Shown in pieces: positions 10,367-18,358 of a DNA stretch of 64,000 bases. A model generated the notes under the pieces. The model was not told the origin of the DNA and did no database searches. It worked only from the letters and a program-made list of their open reading frames with translations. The stretch's first letter is position 1. Every line of letters starts with the position of its first letter. A program made the translations under genes and the position numbers. Origin of the DNA: JACVRW01 sp963811055 (lineage in GTDB: Bacteria; Actinomycetota; Thermoleophilia; Solirubrobacterales; Thermoleophilaceae); assembly GCA_963811055.1 (NCBI GenBank), contig CAWEPQ010000001.1:496001-560000 (forward strand), written 5' to 3'.

Positions 10367-11022
10367 GCCCCGAAGAGCTGGGCTCGAGACCGGCGCGTAG
10401 CCGTACGCGCCGGGGGAGTCGCGACGGCGCGGGCGAGCTGCGCTCGCTGGCGCGCGACCGCCTGATCGAGTCGCGCCTGACCCCCAACGCGATCTCGCTC
10501 ACCGGGTTCGTGTTGAACGTGGTGGCCGCCGTGCTCATCCTCGAGGAGCACTTCGTGCTCGGCGCCTTCGCCTTCATCATCGGGTCGGTGATGGACATGC
10601 TCGACGGGCGCTACTCGCGCATGTCTGGCAAGGGCACGCCGTTCGGCGCGTTCCTGGACTCGACCCTCGACCGCATCGAGGAGGGCGTGGTGCTGGCGGC
10701 GGTGGCGGCCTACTACGCCAAGCAGGGCGACGACATGGTGGTGGGCGCGACGGTGCTCGCCGTGGTGGGCTCCTACATGGTGAGCTACACCCGTGCGCGC
10801 GCCGAGGCCCTGGGCGTGGAATGCAAGGTCGGACTCGCCTCCAGAGCGGTGCGCGTGGTGATCCTCTCGGCCGGTCTGATGTTAGGCGGGGGCGAGATTG
10901 TGGAAGACTTGGACCTCTTGGAGCCCGCCATCTACGTGTTGGCGGCGCTGACGATCTTCACGACACTCCAGCGAGTGCTCCATGTGCGCCGGCAGCTCGT
11001 CAGGGCCGCCGGCGAGATGTAA
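10363..11022 (+). CDS. CDP-alcohol phosphatidyltransferase, probable phosphatidylinositol-phosphate synthase
   Basis: Membrane enzyme that joins CDP-diacylglycerol to an alcohol. It has 219 residues from a GTG that overlaps the PAP2 stop. The family signature is present as DMLDGRYSRMSGKGTPFGAF followed by LDSTLDR, giving DG-x2-SR-x8-G-x3-D-x3-D. The usual Ala before Arg is Ser here. Several membrane helices follow. Directly downstream lies inositol-3-phosphate synthase, so the acceptor is probably inositol phosphate, as in actinobacterial PIP synthases. Glycerol phosphate remains an alternative. A hairpin terminator-like structure separates it from ino1. Confidence 0.88.
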   Translation: MSPEELGSRPARSRTRRGSRDGAGELRSLARDRLIESRLTPNAISLTGFVLNVVAAVLILEEHFVLGAFAFIIGSVMDMLDGRYSRMSGKGTPFGAFLDSTLDRIEEGVVLAAVAAYYAKQGDDMVVGATVLAVVGSYMVSYTRARAEALGVECKVGLASRAVRVVILSAGLMLGGGEIVEDLDLLEPAIYVLAALTIFTTLQRVLHVRRQLVRAAGEM

Positions 11023-11054
11023 CCAGTCCGGCTTGGGCGGGTTCATATCGGCAG

Positions 11055-11080
11055 GGCCCCGGGACCGGGGCCGTTTTCTT
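11055..11080 (+). terminator. Hairpin plus T-run in the ino1 leader (terminator or attenuator)
   Basis: A perfect 8-bp stem GGCCCCGG / CCGGGGCC (11055-11062 with 11065-11072) has only two bases between its arms, so the inner pairs must open to form a loop. It is followed by GTTTTCTT. It lies 33 bases after the phosphatidyltransferase stop and 20 bases before the ino1 GTG, just upstream of its AGGAGG site. This could end transcription of the upstream operon or attenuate ino1. Confidence 0.65.
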
Positions 11081-11099
11081 GGCTGTACAGGAGGGCTCA

Positions 11100-12272
11100 G
11101 TGACCGAAACCGTAATTTCTTCCAACGGAGGCGCGCGCTACCAGACGGAAAAGGTGCGCGTGGCCATCGTGGGCGTGGGCAACTGCGCCTCATCGTTCGT
11201 GCAGGGCGTCGAGTACTACAAGGACGCCGATCCCACCCAGGCCGTGCCCGGACTCATGCACGTGGACCTGGGCGGCTATCACGTGCGTGACATCGAGTTC
11301 ACCGCCGCGTTCGACATCGATGCCGACAAGGTCGGCAAGGACCTGTCGGAGGCCATCTGGGCGGGTCAGAACAACACGATGAAGTTCGCGGACGTGCCGC
11401 ATCTCGACGTGCCCGTCTACCGCGGCATGACCCACGACGGACTTGGCAAGTACCTGAAGCAGCGCATCACCAAGGCACCGGGCGAGACGGACGACATCGT
11501 CCAGATCCTCAAGGAGACGAAGACCGACGTGGTCGTCTCCTACCTCCCGGTGGGCTCCGAGCAGGCCACCAAGTGGTACGTGGAGCAGGTCATCGAGGCC
11601 GGTTGCGGCTTCGTGAACTGCATCCCCGTGTTCATCGCCTCGGAGAACTACTGGGCCAACCGCTTCCGCAAGGCGGGCCTGCCGATCGTCGGTGACGACA
11701 TCAAGTCGCAGGTCGGCGCCACGATCCTCCACCGCACGCTCGCGAGCCTGTTCCAGGACCGCGGCGTACGGCTGGCGCGCACGTCGCAGCTCAACGTGGG
11801 CGGCAACATGGACTTCTTCAACATGCTCGAGCGCGAGCGCCTCGAGTCCAAGAAGATCTCCAAGACGCAGGCCGTGACGTCACTGCTCGACGAGCAGCTG
11901 CCGGCCGACGACGTGTACATCGGCCCCTCGGACTACGTGCCGTGGCTCACCGATCGCAAGTGGGCGCACATCCGGCTCGAGGGCGAGGCCTTCGGCGACG
12001 TGCCGCTCACCTTCGAGGCCAAGCTCGAGGTCTGGGACTCGCCCAACTCGGCGGGCATCGTGACCGACGCCGTGCGCTGCTGCAAGCTGGCGCTCAACCA
12101 CGGCGTGGGCGGCCCGCTCAACGAGCCGAGCTCCTACCTCATGAAGTCTCCGCCGGTGCAGGTGCCGGACTCGGTGGCACACGACGACACCGAGCGCTTC
12201 ATCGCGCAGTACTCGGGAGCGCCGAAGCTTCCGGGCGGCGAGGCGCGCATCAAGGTCGAACCGACCTCGTAG
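11100..12272 (+). CDS. ino1: Inositol-3-phosphate synthase
   Basis: Converts glucose 6-phosphate to inositol 3-phosphate with NAD, the first step of inositol lipid and mycothiol-type synthesis. It has 390 residues from GTG at 11100, with AGGAGG at 11089-11094. The Rossmann start VRVAIVGVGNCASSFVQG, GDDIKSQVGATILHRTLA, TSQLNVGGNMDFFNM and LEVWDSPNSAGIVTDAVRCC match the actinobacterial/archaeal-type family. Lys residues expected in catalysis occur in GDDIKSQ and in SKKISK. It sits between the phosphatidylinositol-type synthase and a glycosyltransferase fusion and is followed by a strong hairpin, so it may be its own transcription unit. Confidence 0.95.
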   Translation: MTETVISSNGGARYQTEKVRVAIVGVGNCASSFVQGVEYYKDADPTQAVPGLMHVDLGGYHVRDIEFTAAFDIDADKVGKDLSEAIWAGQNNTMKFADVPHLDVPVYRGMTHDGLGKYLKQRITKAPGETDDIVQILKETKTDVVVSYLPVGSEQATKWYVEQVIEAGCGFVNCIPVFIASENYWANRFRKAGLPIVGDDIKSQVGATILHRTLASLFQDRGVRLARTSQLNVGGNMDFFNMLERERLESKKISKTQAVTSLLDEQLPADDVYIGPSDYVPWLTDRKWAHIRLEGEAFGDVPLTFEAKLEVWDSPNSAGIVTDAVRCCKLALNHGVGGPLNEPSSYLMKSPPVQVPDSVAHDDTERFIAQYSGAPKLPGGEARIKVEPTS

Positions 12273-12297
12273 CGCCTCCTCTCACCTGAGCGCTTCT

Positions 12298-12330
12298 GAC
12301 GGGCGGCCCACGGGCCGCCCGTCGTGCTTT
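12298..12330 (+). terminator. Strong hairpin after ino1
   Basis: A 12-bp perfect stem GACGGGCGGCCC / GGGCCGCCCGTC (12298-12309 with 12312-12323) has two bases between the arms. It is followed by GTGCTTTCC, a weak T-tract. It begins 26 bases after the ino1 stop and ends 31 bases before the start chosen for the next gene. Best read as the ino1 terminator. Confidence 0.75.
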
Positions 12331-12353
12331 CCCGGCCCCTTATCCTGCGGCTC

Positions 12354-14213
12354 GTGGCCACCGACCGACTGCGCATCGCGCAGGTGACCCCCTATCCGTG
12401 GGAGCAGCACCACGAGGTCAACCGCTTCGTGGAGCGGCTCTCGGACGAGCTGTGCTCGCGCGGCCACAGCATGGTGGTGGTGGCGCCCTCCGACTCCCGT
12501 GAGCTCGTGCGCGACGGGCGCGCTCGGATCGAGAAGCAGCGCCGGGATCAGGACGCCGTGTTCGCCGAGCAGGACTGTGTGTCGATCGTGGCGGTGGGGC
12601 AGAGCCTTCCGTTCCGGCGCGGAGGATCGGTGGCGCTGCCGCTGGACGTGTCGCGCACGCTGGAGGACTTCCTCGACCGCACCGAGCTCGACTTCGTGCA
12701 CGTGCACGAGCCGTTCGCGCCCAGCGCAGCGTCGGCCGCGCTGCGCCACTCGCGGGCGCTCAACGTCGGCAGCTTCCACGGCGCCACCGAGCGCTTCCTG
12801 TCCACCCAGGTGGCCCGGCGCATGGTGGAGCTGCTCTTCGGCCGCCTCGACGGGCGCACGGCGAGCTTCACCGTCACCCGCGAGCTCGTGGAGCGCTACT
12901 TCCCGGGCGACTACCGCCTGATCCACCCGGGCGCCGACCTCCTGCACCGCACCGACTCCGAGAGCGACGGGGTGCCGGAGATCGTGTTCTCGGCCGAGGA
13001 GGAGCGCGGCGCGCTGCGGCTCTTCGTGCGCGCGCTGCGGAGGCTGTCGGTCGAGCTCGACTGGCGAGCCACGATCTGGCTCCGCGACCCGGCCACCGCG
13101 CCGGCGGTCTCGCTGCCGCGGCGGCTGCGCGACCGCGTGGAGCTCGCGGGCCCGGCCGACGGGTCCGAGGCACAGCACCTGGCCCGCGCCCAGATCGCCG
13201 TGGCCGCTTCGGCCGGCACGGCGCCGGCCCCCCAGATGGTGCTCCGCGCGCTGGCCGGCGGAGCCGTGCCCGTGGCGGCTCGGCTGCCGCAGTACGAGGA
13301 GGTCCTGCGCGAGGGCGAGCTCGGCCTGCTCTTCGAGCCGCGCGACGCCCTCACCCTGGCCGGGCAGCTCGAGCGCCTGATCTCGGCGCCCGACCTGCGC
13401 GCCGAGTTCGCGACCCGGATCGAGCGCGCCCACCCGGAGCTCGAGTGGTCGCGGGTGGCCGATCGCTTCGAGGAGCTGTACGCGGAGATCGCCGCGCGCC
13501 GCCACTCCACCAACGGGCGACCCGAGCTGCGCAAGCGCCTGGCCGAGCGCGACTTCGTGGAGGTGGACCTCCACATGCACACCGATCACTCGTCCGACTG
13601 CGCCACCTCGGTGGACACCCTGCTGGAGACCGCCAAGCGGGTGGGCCTCGGAGCGATCGCGATCACCGATCACAACGAGGTGTCGGGCGCCCTCGAGGCA
13701 CGGGAGCGCGCCGACGGGATCAAGGTGATCGTGGCCGAGGAGGTGAAGACGGCCGACCAGGGCGAGGTGATCGGCCTCTTCATCGAGGAGAAGATCGAGC
13801 GGGGCATGACGCTGGCCGAGACGATCGCCGAGATCCGGCGCCAGGGCGGGCTCGTGTACGTGCCGCATCCGTTCGACCGGATGCACTCGGTGCCGGACTA
13901 CGAGCATCTGCTGGCCGTGGTGGACGAGATCGACGCGATCGAGGTGTTCAACCCGCGCGTGGCGTTCTCCGCGTTCAACGAGGAGGCGGCGCGGTTCGCC
14001 GCCAAGTACCGGATCGTGGCCGGCGCGGGATCCGACAGCCACGTGGCCCAGGGGCTCGGCTCGGTGAAGATCCGCATGCGCGACTTCGACGGTCCCGAGG
14101 AGTTCCTTGAGTCGCTTCGCGACGCCGACATCGTGCGCAAGCGCCAGTCGCTGCTCTACGTGCAGGCCCTCAAATTCATCCAGACGAAGGGTCCGAAGGG
14201 ACGCAGGAGATGA
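12354..14213 (+). CDS. Fusion protein: GT4-type glycosyltransferase plus PHP-domain metallo-phosphoesterase
   Basis: Two enzymes in one 619-residue chain. Residues 1 to about 390 look like a GT-B glycosyltransferase of family 4: LRIAQVTPYPWEQHHEVNRF, DFVHVHEPFAPSAA and LNVGSFHGATERF. A weaker C-terminal half holds LARAQIAVAASAGTAPAPQ and GELGLLFEPRD. From about 403 a PHP domain follows with its metal ligands: DLHMHTDHSSDC, AIAITDHNEVSGAL, VAEEVKT, VYVPHPFDRMHS and AGSDSHVAQG. GTG at 12354 is preferred over an earlier GTG inside the terminator. Neighbours make inositol lipids, so a PimA-like sugar transfer is a plausible but unproven role. It overlaps the next gene by ATGA. Confidence 0.85.
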   Translation: MATDRLRIAQVTPYPWEQHHEVNRFVERLSDELCSRGHSMVVVAPSDSRELVRDGRARIEKQRRDQDAVFAEQDCVSIVAVGQSLPFRRGGSVALPLDVSRTLEDFLDRTELDFVHVHEPFAPSAASAALRHSRALNVGSFHGATERFLSTQVARRMVELLFGRLDGRTASFTVTRELVERYFPGDYRLIHPGADLLHRTDSESDGVPEIVFSAEEERGALRLFVRALRRLSVELDWRATIWLRDPATAPAVSLPRRLRDRVELAGPADGSEAQHLARAQIAVAASAGTAPAPQMVLRALAGGAVPVAARLPQYEEVLREGELGLLFEPRDALTLAGQLERLISAPDLRAEFATRIERAHPELEWSRVADRFEELYAEIAARRHSTNGRPELRKRLAERDFVEVDLHMHTDHSSDCATSVDTLLETAKRVGLGAIAITDHNEVSGALEARERADGIKVIVAEEVKTADQGEVIGLFIEEKIERGMTLAETIAEIRRQGGLVYVPHPFDRMHSVPDYEHLLAVVDEIDAIEVFNPRVAFSAFNEEAARFAAKYRIVAGAGSDSHVAQGLGSVKIRMRDFDGPEEFLESLRDADIVRKRQSLLYVQALKFIQTKGPKGRRR

Positions 14214-14866
14214 TGCACACAAGAGGAGGGGCGGGCGGGCCGTCAAAAGCCCCACCTCAGGTGCCCGCTACCGACGACGAGATCAAGGAGAAGTACCTCG
14301 AGCGCGCGATCCGCGAGCTCAACCAGCTCACGCGGGCAATCCAGAGCTGCGACCACTGCCCGCGCGGGAACCTGATGCCGGTGCTCGGCTCCGGCCACCC
14401 GCAGGCGGACATCATGCTCCTCAAGTTCGCGCCGATGCCGTCGGAGGTCGAGGAGGGCGTGGCGTTCTACGGCCGCGCCGGGGGCGCGCTGATGAAGAGC
14501 TTCAAGCGGCTCGGCATCGATCCGCTCACCGTGTACGGCACGGTGTTCGTCAAGTGCCCGGTCGGCGACACCGACCTCTCCGCCCCCGAGTGCCGCGCCC
14601 GCGTGCTCGACGAGCTGGCCATCGTGCAGCCGCGCATCGTCGTGGTGATGGGCGAGGAGGCGCTCGAGGAGCTGAACGTGCTCGGCGTGCCGCTCGGCGC
14701 CGAGCTTGCGCCCGACGAGGGTGCGATTCAGCGCCTCACGCCCGCCTGTGACGCCCTGTACGTGCCGGACATCGACGGCTCGCTCGACGACGAGCGCGTC
14801 AAGCGCGAGTTCTGGAGCGCGTTCCGCTCGCTCGGCGACTGGTACGAGGACTTCCCGCCTTACTAG
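14210..14866 (+). CDS. Uracil-DNA glycosylase superfamily protein, iron-sulfur type, divergent
   Basis: 218 residues from an ATG overlapping the stop of the GT-PHP gene, with AGGAG upstream. It resembles family 4 uracil-DNA glycosylases: an N-terminal CDHC pair (QSCDHCPRGN) and a second pair KCPVGDTDLSAPEC that would hold a 4Fe-4S cluster, plus GRAGGALMKSFKRLGID and RIVVVMGEEALEEL. The usual GEAPG-x2-E active-site motif is replaced by KFAPMPSEVEEGVAF. A His-rich C-terminal catalytic motif is not evident; instead there is YVPDIDGSLDDERV. It may be an inactive or differently specific member. Co-translation with the PHP enzyme is notable. Confidence 0.75.
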   Translation: MMHTRGGAGGPSKAPPQVPATDDEIKEKYLERAIRELNQLTRAIQSCDHCPRGNLMPVLGSGHPQADIMLLKFAPMPSEVEEGVAFYGRAGGALMKSFKRLGIDPLTVYGTVFVKCPVGDTDLSAPECRARVLDELAIVQPRIVVVMGEEALEELNVLGVPLGAELAPDEGAIQRLTPACDALYVPDIDGSLDDERVKREFWSAFRSLGDWYEDFPPY

Positions 14867-14894
14867 CGGAAGCACCCGGCTCGGCCGGTCGCGG
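14866..14894. repeat. REP-like palindromic repeat, copy 2 (divergent)
   Basis: It starts at the last base of the TAG stop of the uracil-DNA-glycosylase-like gene with GCGGAAGCACC, then CGGCTCGGCCGG. It matches 25 of 29 positions of the copy at 29396-29424 by eye. The stem is shorter (CCGGC-TCG-GCCGG) and the flanking pairs are broken. Confidence 0.45.
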
Positions 14895-14934
14895 AGCGCT
14901 ACGCTCGCTCTGCGAATCGAGAGGGAGGTCTCAG

Positions 14935-15372
14935 ATGGCGGAGAAGGCCAGGATCCTCGTCGTAGCGAACCGCACGGCGGAGTCGCCGGAGCTACTCGAC
15001 GCGCTCAGGACACGCGCCGTGCACGGGCCCTGCGAGTTCACGCTGCTGGTGCCCGCCACGGCTCATGGCATCGCCTGGGCGGCGGACATGCACTCGGGCG
15101 AGTCCGAGGCGGAGGAGCACCGGAAGGCGTTCGTGGCGGAGCTGCGGCAGGAGGGCCTCGACGTGCGCGACGCCAAGGTCGGGGACGCCGACCCGCTGGC
15201 GGCCGTGTGCGACGAGTGCAACTTCACGGAGTACGACGAGCTGATCGTCTCGACGCTGCCGCTCAAGATGTCGAAGTGGCTGCACGTGGACCTGCCGCGC
15301 AAGGCGCGCGCGGCCACCGGGCTGCCGGTGCAGCACGTCGTGGCGAGCGAGGCGAAGGCGGTGGCCGGCTAG
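14935..15372 (+). CDS. Small Usp-like protein
   Basis: 145 residues from ATG, with GGGAGG at 14923-14928. The fold pattern is a Rossmann-like alternation resembling universal stress proteins: RILVVANRTAESPELLDALR, FTLLVPATAHG, LDVRDAKVGDADPLAAV and YDELIVSTLPLKMSKWLHVDL, ending in LPVQHVVA. It lacks the Gly-x2-Gly-x9-Gly-Ser ATP signature of canonical UspA. No signal peptide or membrane helix. It is flanked by the repeat copy 2 and by a convergent RNA methyltransferase gene, so it is probably monocistronic. Function unknown; a nucleotide or stress role is only an inference. Confidence 0.75.
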   Translation: MAEKARILVVANRTAESPELLDALRTRAVHGPCEFTLLVPATAHGIAWAADMHSGESEAEEHRKAFVAELRQEGLDVRDAKVGDADPLAAVCDECNFTEYDELIVSTLPLKMSKWLHVDLPRKARAATGLPVQHVVASEAKAVAG

Positions 15373-15380
15373 CGGCGTTC

Positions 15381-16724
15381 TCAGGCGGGCCGGCGGCGCA
15401 GCAGCGCCACGCACTCGATGTGCGGCGTCTGCGGGAACATGTCCACCGGCCTGACCGTCTCGAGCACATAGCCCGCGTCGACCATCTGACGGGCGTTGGG
15501 CGCGAGCGTGGTGGGGTTGCACGACACGTAGACCACGCGGTCGGCCTCCGCCTCGAGCAGTCGCCGGACGATCTTCTGGGACAGCCCGGCGCGCGGCGGG
15601 TCCACCACCACCACGTCGGGCCGGCCCGAGCGCTCGAGCAGCGGCCGCATCGCCGTGCGCACGTCGCCGGCGAAGAACTGAGCGTTGTCGATGCTGTTGA
15701 GCCGCGCGTTCTCGATCGCGTCGGCCACCGCCTCCTCCACCAGCTCGACGCCCCAGACCTCGCCGGCGTCGAGGGCGAGCGTCAGGGCGATCGTGCCGAT
15801 GCCGCAGAAGAGGTCCAGCACGCGCTCGCGGCCGGTCAGCCCGGCCAGCTCGGCGGCTGAGCCGTAGAGGCGCTCGGCCATCTCGGTGTTGGTCTGGAAG
15901 AAGGCGTCCGGGGAGATCCGGAAGCGCAGGCCGCTCAGCTCCTCCTCGAGCGTCGCGCTTCCCCTGAGCACCTTCGTGTCCCCGCCGCGCGTGGTCTCGG
16001 CCACGCCCGACGCGCGGGTCCAGAGCACCGAGTCGGCGGGCACCGTGGCCGCGAGCTCCTTCATGCGGAAGTCGCCCTGGCTGGTGACCAGGCGCGCCTG
16101 AAGCTGGCCGGTGCGCCGTCCCTCGCGCACCACCAGGTTGCGCAGCAGGCCACTCTGGTCGCGCCGGTCCCACGTGGACAGCCCCTCCGTCCGGCACCAG
16201 GCCTTGACGGACTCGCGCAGCGCGTTGACGCGTTCTGAGGCGAGCACGTCCTCGCTCACGTCGTCGATCGCGTCGAAGCGCCCGGGACGATGGAAGCCGA
16301 GCACGAGCTCGCCCTCGTCGTTCTCGCCGAACGAGTACTCGAGCTTGTTGCGGTAGCCCTCACGCTCCACGGCGGCCATGATCGGCTCGACCGGCGGCTC
16401 CTCGAAGCCGCCGATGCGCTCGAGCGCGTCGCGAACCTGGGCCTCCTTCTCGGCCAGCTGGCGCTCGTAGGAGAGCGCCTGCCAGGGCGCGCCAGGGTGC
16501 GCCGACGAGGTGGGCACTCGGTCCGGGCTCGGGGTGAGCAGCTCCACCGAGTCGGCTTCGGCGAACGAGCGCTTCGACTTGGTGACCCGCGCCCGCACGC
16601 GATCGCCCGGCAGGCCTCCGCGGACGAATACGACGTAGCCGTCGGTGCGGGCCACTCCGGCCCCGCCGTGGGCGAGCGCGTCGACCTGGAGCTCGAGCTC
16701 CTCGCCGCGCTGGAGCCGGTTCAC
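15381..16724 (-). CDS. 23S rRNA/tRNA uracil-5-methyltransferase (RlmD/TrmA family) with TRAM domain
   Basis: SAM-dependent enzyme that methylates C5 of uracil in RNA, 447 residues. The GTG at 16724 overlaps the stop of the upstream gene (GTGA). The N-terminal TRAM RNA-binding domain has GGAGVARTDGYVVFVRGGLPGD and VRARVTKSKRSFAEAD. The methyltransferase domain has the SAM motif VLDLFCGIGTIALTLA, VVVDPPRAGL and the catalytic Cys in VVYVSCNPTTLAPN. The product-release region FPQTPHIECVALL is as in RumA/TrmA enzymes. The iron-sulfur cysteines of classic RlmD are not evident. Target nucleotide not determinable. Confidence 0.92.
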   Translation of the reverse strand: MNRLQRGEELELQVDALAHGGAGVARTDGYVVFVRGGLPGDRVRARVTKSKRSFAEADSVELLTPSPDRVPTSSAHPGAPWQALSYERQLAEKEAQVRDALERIGGFEEPPVEPIMAAVEREGYRNKLEYSFGENDEGELVLGFHRPGRFDAIDDVSEDVLASERVNALRESVKAWCRTEGLSTWDRRDQSGLLRNLVVREGRRTGQLQARLVTSQGDFRMKELAATVPADSVLWTRASGVAETTRGGDTKVLRGSATLEEELSGLRFRISPDAFFQTNTEMAERLYGSAAELAGLTGRERVLDLFCGIGTIALTLALDAGEVWGVELVEEAVADAIENARLNSIDNAQFFAGDVRTAMRPLLERSGRPDVVVVDPPRAGLSQKIVRRLLEAEADRVVYVSCNPTTLAPNARQMVDAGYVLETVRPVDMFPQTPHIECVALLRRRPA

Positions 16725-17500
16725 CCGAGCTTCGACTCGATGGCGTTCAGAACGGTCTTGCGGTTCGCGTTGCGGCGTTCGTAGTCGCGCACCTTGCGCA
16801 GCTCCGCCGGAGACAGCTCTGTCAGCCGTCCCTGGACCTGCGCGGCAGTGAGGTCGTCGAAGGCCGTGATCGGAAAGCTGGGCCCCACCCCCGCGGCACG
16901 GCGCAGGCGGTCGGCCTGGGCGAGTGCCGGCGACGCGGCGCGCGTGGCGCTCTTGCGCGCCCCGGTCACCTGCTTGGCGGCGTCGCGGGCGGCATCGGTG
17001 GCCGCGCGGCGGGCATCGGACGCGCGGTCGTCGATCTCCTCGCGGCTGCGGTCCATCAGCTGCTCGAGGTCCTGAAGCACGTCGTTGGTCTGCTTGCGCC
17101 CGCGCTCGACGATCTTCGAGGCGATCCCCTGCGCGCCGTCCACGGTCACCTGACCGCGCTCCACGGCCTCGCTCAGCACCTGCTCGATGCGCTCGCGGGT
17201 GATGAGCATCATGTCGAGCGGCCGGATCAGGTTCTGGCGCAGGGCATCACGCAGCTCGGCGACGGTCTTGGCCTGGACGTCGGCGCTCTCGGCCGCGGGC
17301 TTGGTGACTGCCTCGGCCGCCTTCGCGGCTCCGGACTGGGCGCGCTGCTGGCGACCGCGCGCCTGACCGCCCTTGCGTGCGGCGGCGCTGCGCTTGGCCG
17401 ACGATCGCGTGGTCTTCGGACTCGCGTTCGAGGCCGTGGTCTTGCGCGTGCGGGTGGTGCCGCCGCTCTTCTTGGTCGTCGTGCTCCGTCGCTCAGCCAT
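16721..17500 (-). CDS. Lys/Arg/Ala-rich protein, phasin- or histone-like
   Basis: 259 residues. The first about 65 residues are extremely basic and low-complexity (TTRTRKTTASNASPKTTRSS). The middle is a predicted long helical, coiled-coil segment (LRQNLIRPLDMMLITRERIEQ, then EQLMDRSREEIDDR). The C-terminal 60 residues form a distinct conserved-looking module: FPITAFDDLTAAQVQGRL, then SPAELRKVRDYERRNANRKTV. The middle resembles polyhydroxyalkanoate granule-associated proteins; the basic head resembles histone H1-like tails. It overlaps the RNA methyltransferase start by GTGA. A DNA- or granule-binding role is an inference. Confidence 0.7.
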   Translation of the reverse strand: MAERRSTTTKKSGGTTRTRKTTASNASPKTTRSSAKRSAAARKGGQARGRQQRAQSGAAKAAEAVTKPAAESADVQAKTVAELRDALRQNLIRPLDMMLITRERIEQVLSEAVERGQVTVDGAQGIASKIVERGRKQTNDVLQDLEQLMDRSREEIDDRASDARRAATDAARDAAKQVTGARKSATRAASPALAQADRLRRAAGVGPSFPITAFDDLTAAQVQGRLTELSPAELRKVRDYERRNANRKTVLNAIESKLG

Positions 17501-17545
17501 ACCGACTCGCTACCTCCGTGTGGGAGACATCTCCTCGGCCCTGGA

Positions 17546-18358
17546 CTATGGCAGCCCAAACCGGGCGAGCACCGGAGCGTGATCGGAGAGCCTGATGCGG
17601 CCGTGGCCGCGCTCCTCCAGCTCGCGTTCGTGCGCATCGAGACGGTGTGGACGCTCGATCACGTCGAGTCCGCGCACGAGCAGATGGTCGATCGCGCGCG
17701 GCGCCGTGGGATCGCCGAGCCCGAACCGCGATCGCAGCGCCACGAACACCTCCGGGTCGCGCGCCGGACGAAGATTGAAGTCACCTCCGAGCACGAGCGG
17801 GTCGCCCTCGGCCCATTCGAGCGCGCGCTCGGCGGCCCGCTCGAGCTCCGCCGCGGCCGCGGCGGGAAGGCCGGCGCTCGCATGCAGGTTGGCCACGCAC
17901 ACTCGGCCCGCGGGCAGCTGCACTCGCGTCCACAGCATCCGCCGGCGCTCGGGGCGCTCGGCCAGGCGCAGGCGGCGGCTCTCCACGATGCTTGCCGGAT
18001 GACGGACGAGGATCTGGTTGGAACCGCCGTCGCTCGAGGCGAGCAGATCGGGGTTGAGGTCGGCCAGCCGCCACTGCAGCGCGGGCAGGAGGTTGCGCGA
18101 CGTGAGTGCCAGCGCGGCGCTGGAGCGAGTGCGCAGCGCCAGCGCCCCGAACCACCGCGGCGGCGCCTCCTGGAGGAGCGCCACATCCCAGTCCCAGCGG
18201 TCCAGGAGGAGCGCGAACTCGGGCAGCAGAGGGCGATTGACCTGCGCGTGGGTGCCGTTGCGCTCGGTCAGGCGGAGGAGCCGCGAGCGCCACGTGAGCA
18301 GCCCCGGATCCGGCGGGAAGTCGCGACCGTGGTAGAGGTTCCAGCTGAGGACTCGCAT
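17546..18358 (-). CDS. Endonuclease/exonuclease/phosphatase (EEP) family protein
   Basis: 270 residues, Mg-dependent phosphoesterase of the DNase I/exonuclease III fold. In order: MRVLSWNLYHGRDF (metal-binding Asn), DVALLQEAPPRW (Glu), VCVANLHASAG (Asn-x-His), LVLGGDFNLRPARD (Asp-x-Asn), PRAIDHLLVRG (Asp-His) and IRLSDHAPVLARF (catalytic Asp-His). No signal peptide. The ATG shares one base (18358) with the divergent argF TTG start. The substrate, whether nucleic acid or phospholipid, is unknown. Confidence 0.88.
   Translation of the reverse strand: MRVLSWNLYHGRDFPPDPGLLTWRSRLLRLTERNGTHAQVNRPLLPEFALLLDRWDWDVALLQEAPPRWFGALALRTRSSAALALTSRNLLPALQWRLADLNPDLLASSDGGSNQILVRHPASIVESRRLRLAERPERRRMLWTRVQLPAGRVCVANLHASAGLPAAAAAELERAAERALEWAEGDPLVLGGDFNLRPARDPEVFVALRSRFGLGDPTAPRAIDHLLVRGLDVIERPHRLDAHERELEERGHGRIRLSDHAPVLARFGLP

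Noticed and set aside
12282..14255. 657-codon minus open frame opposite the GT-PHP fusion
   Set aside because: The plus strand contains complete PHP metal-site motifs; the minus frame has none.
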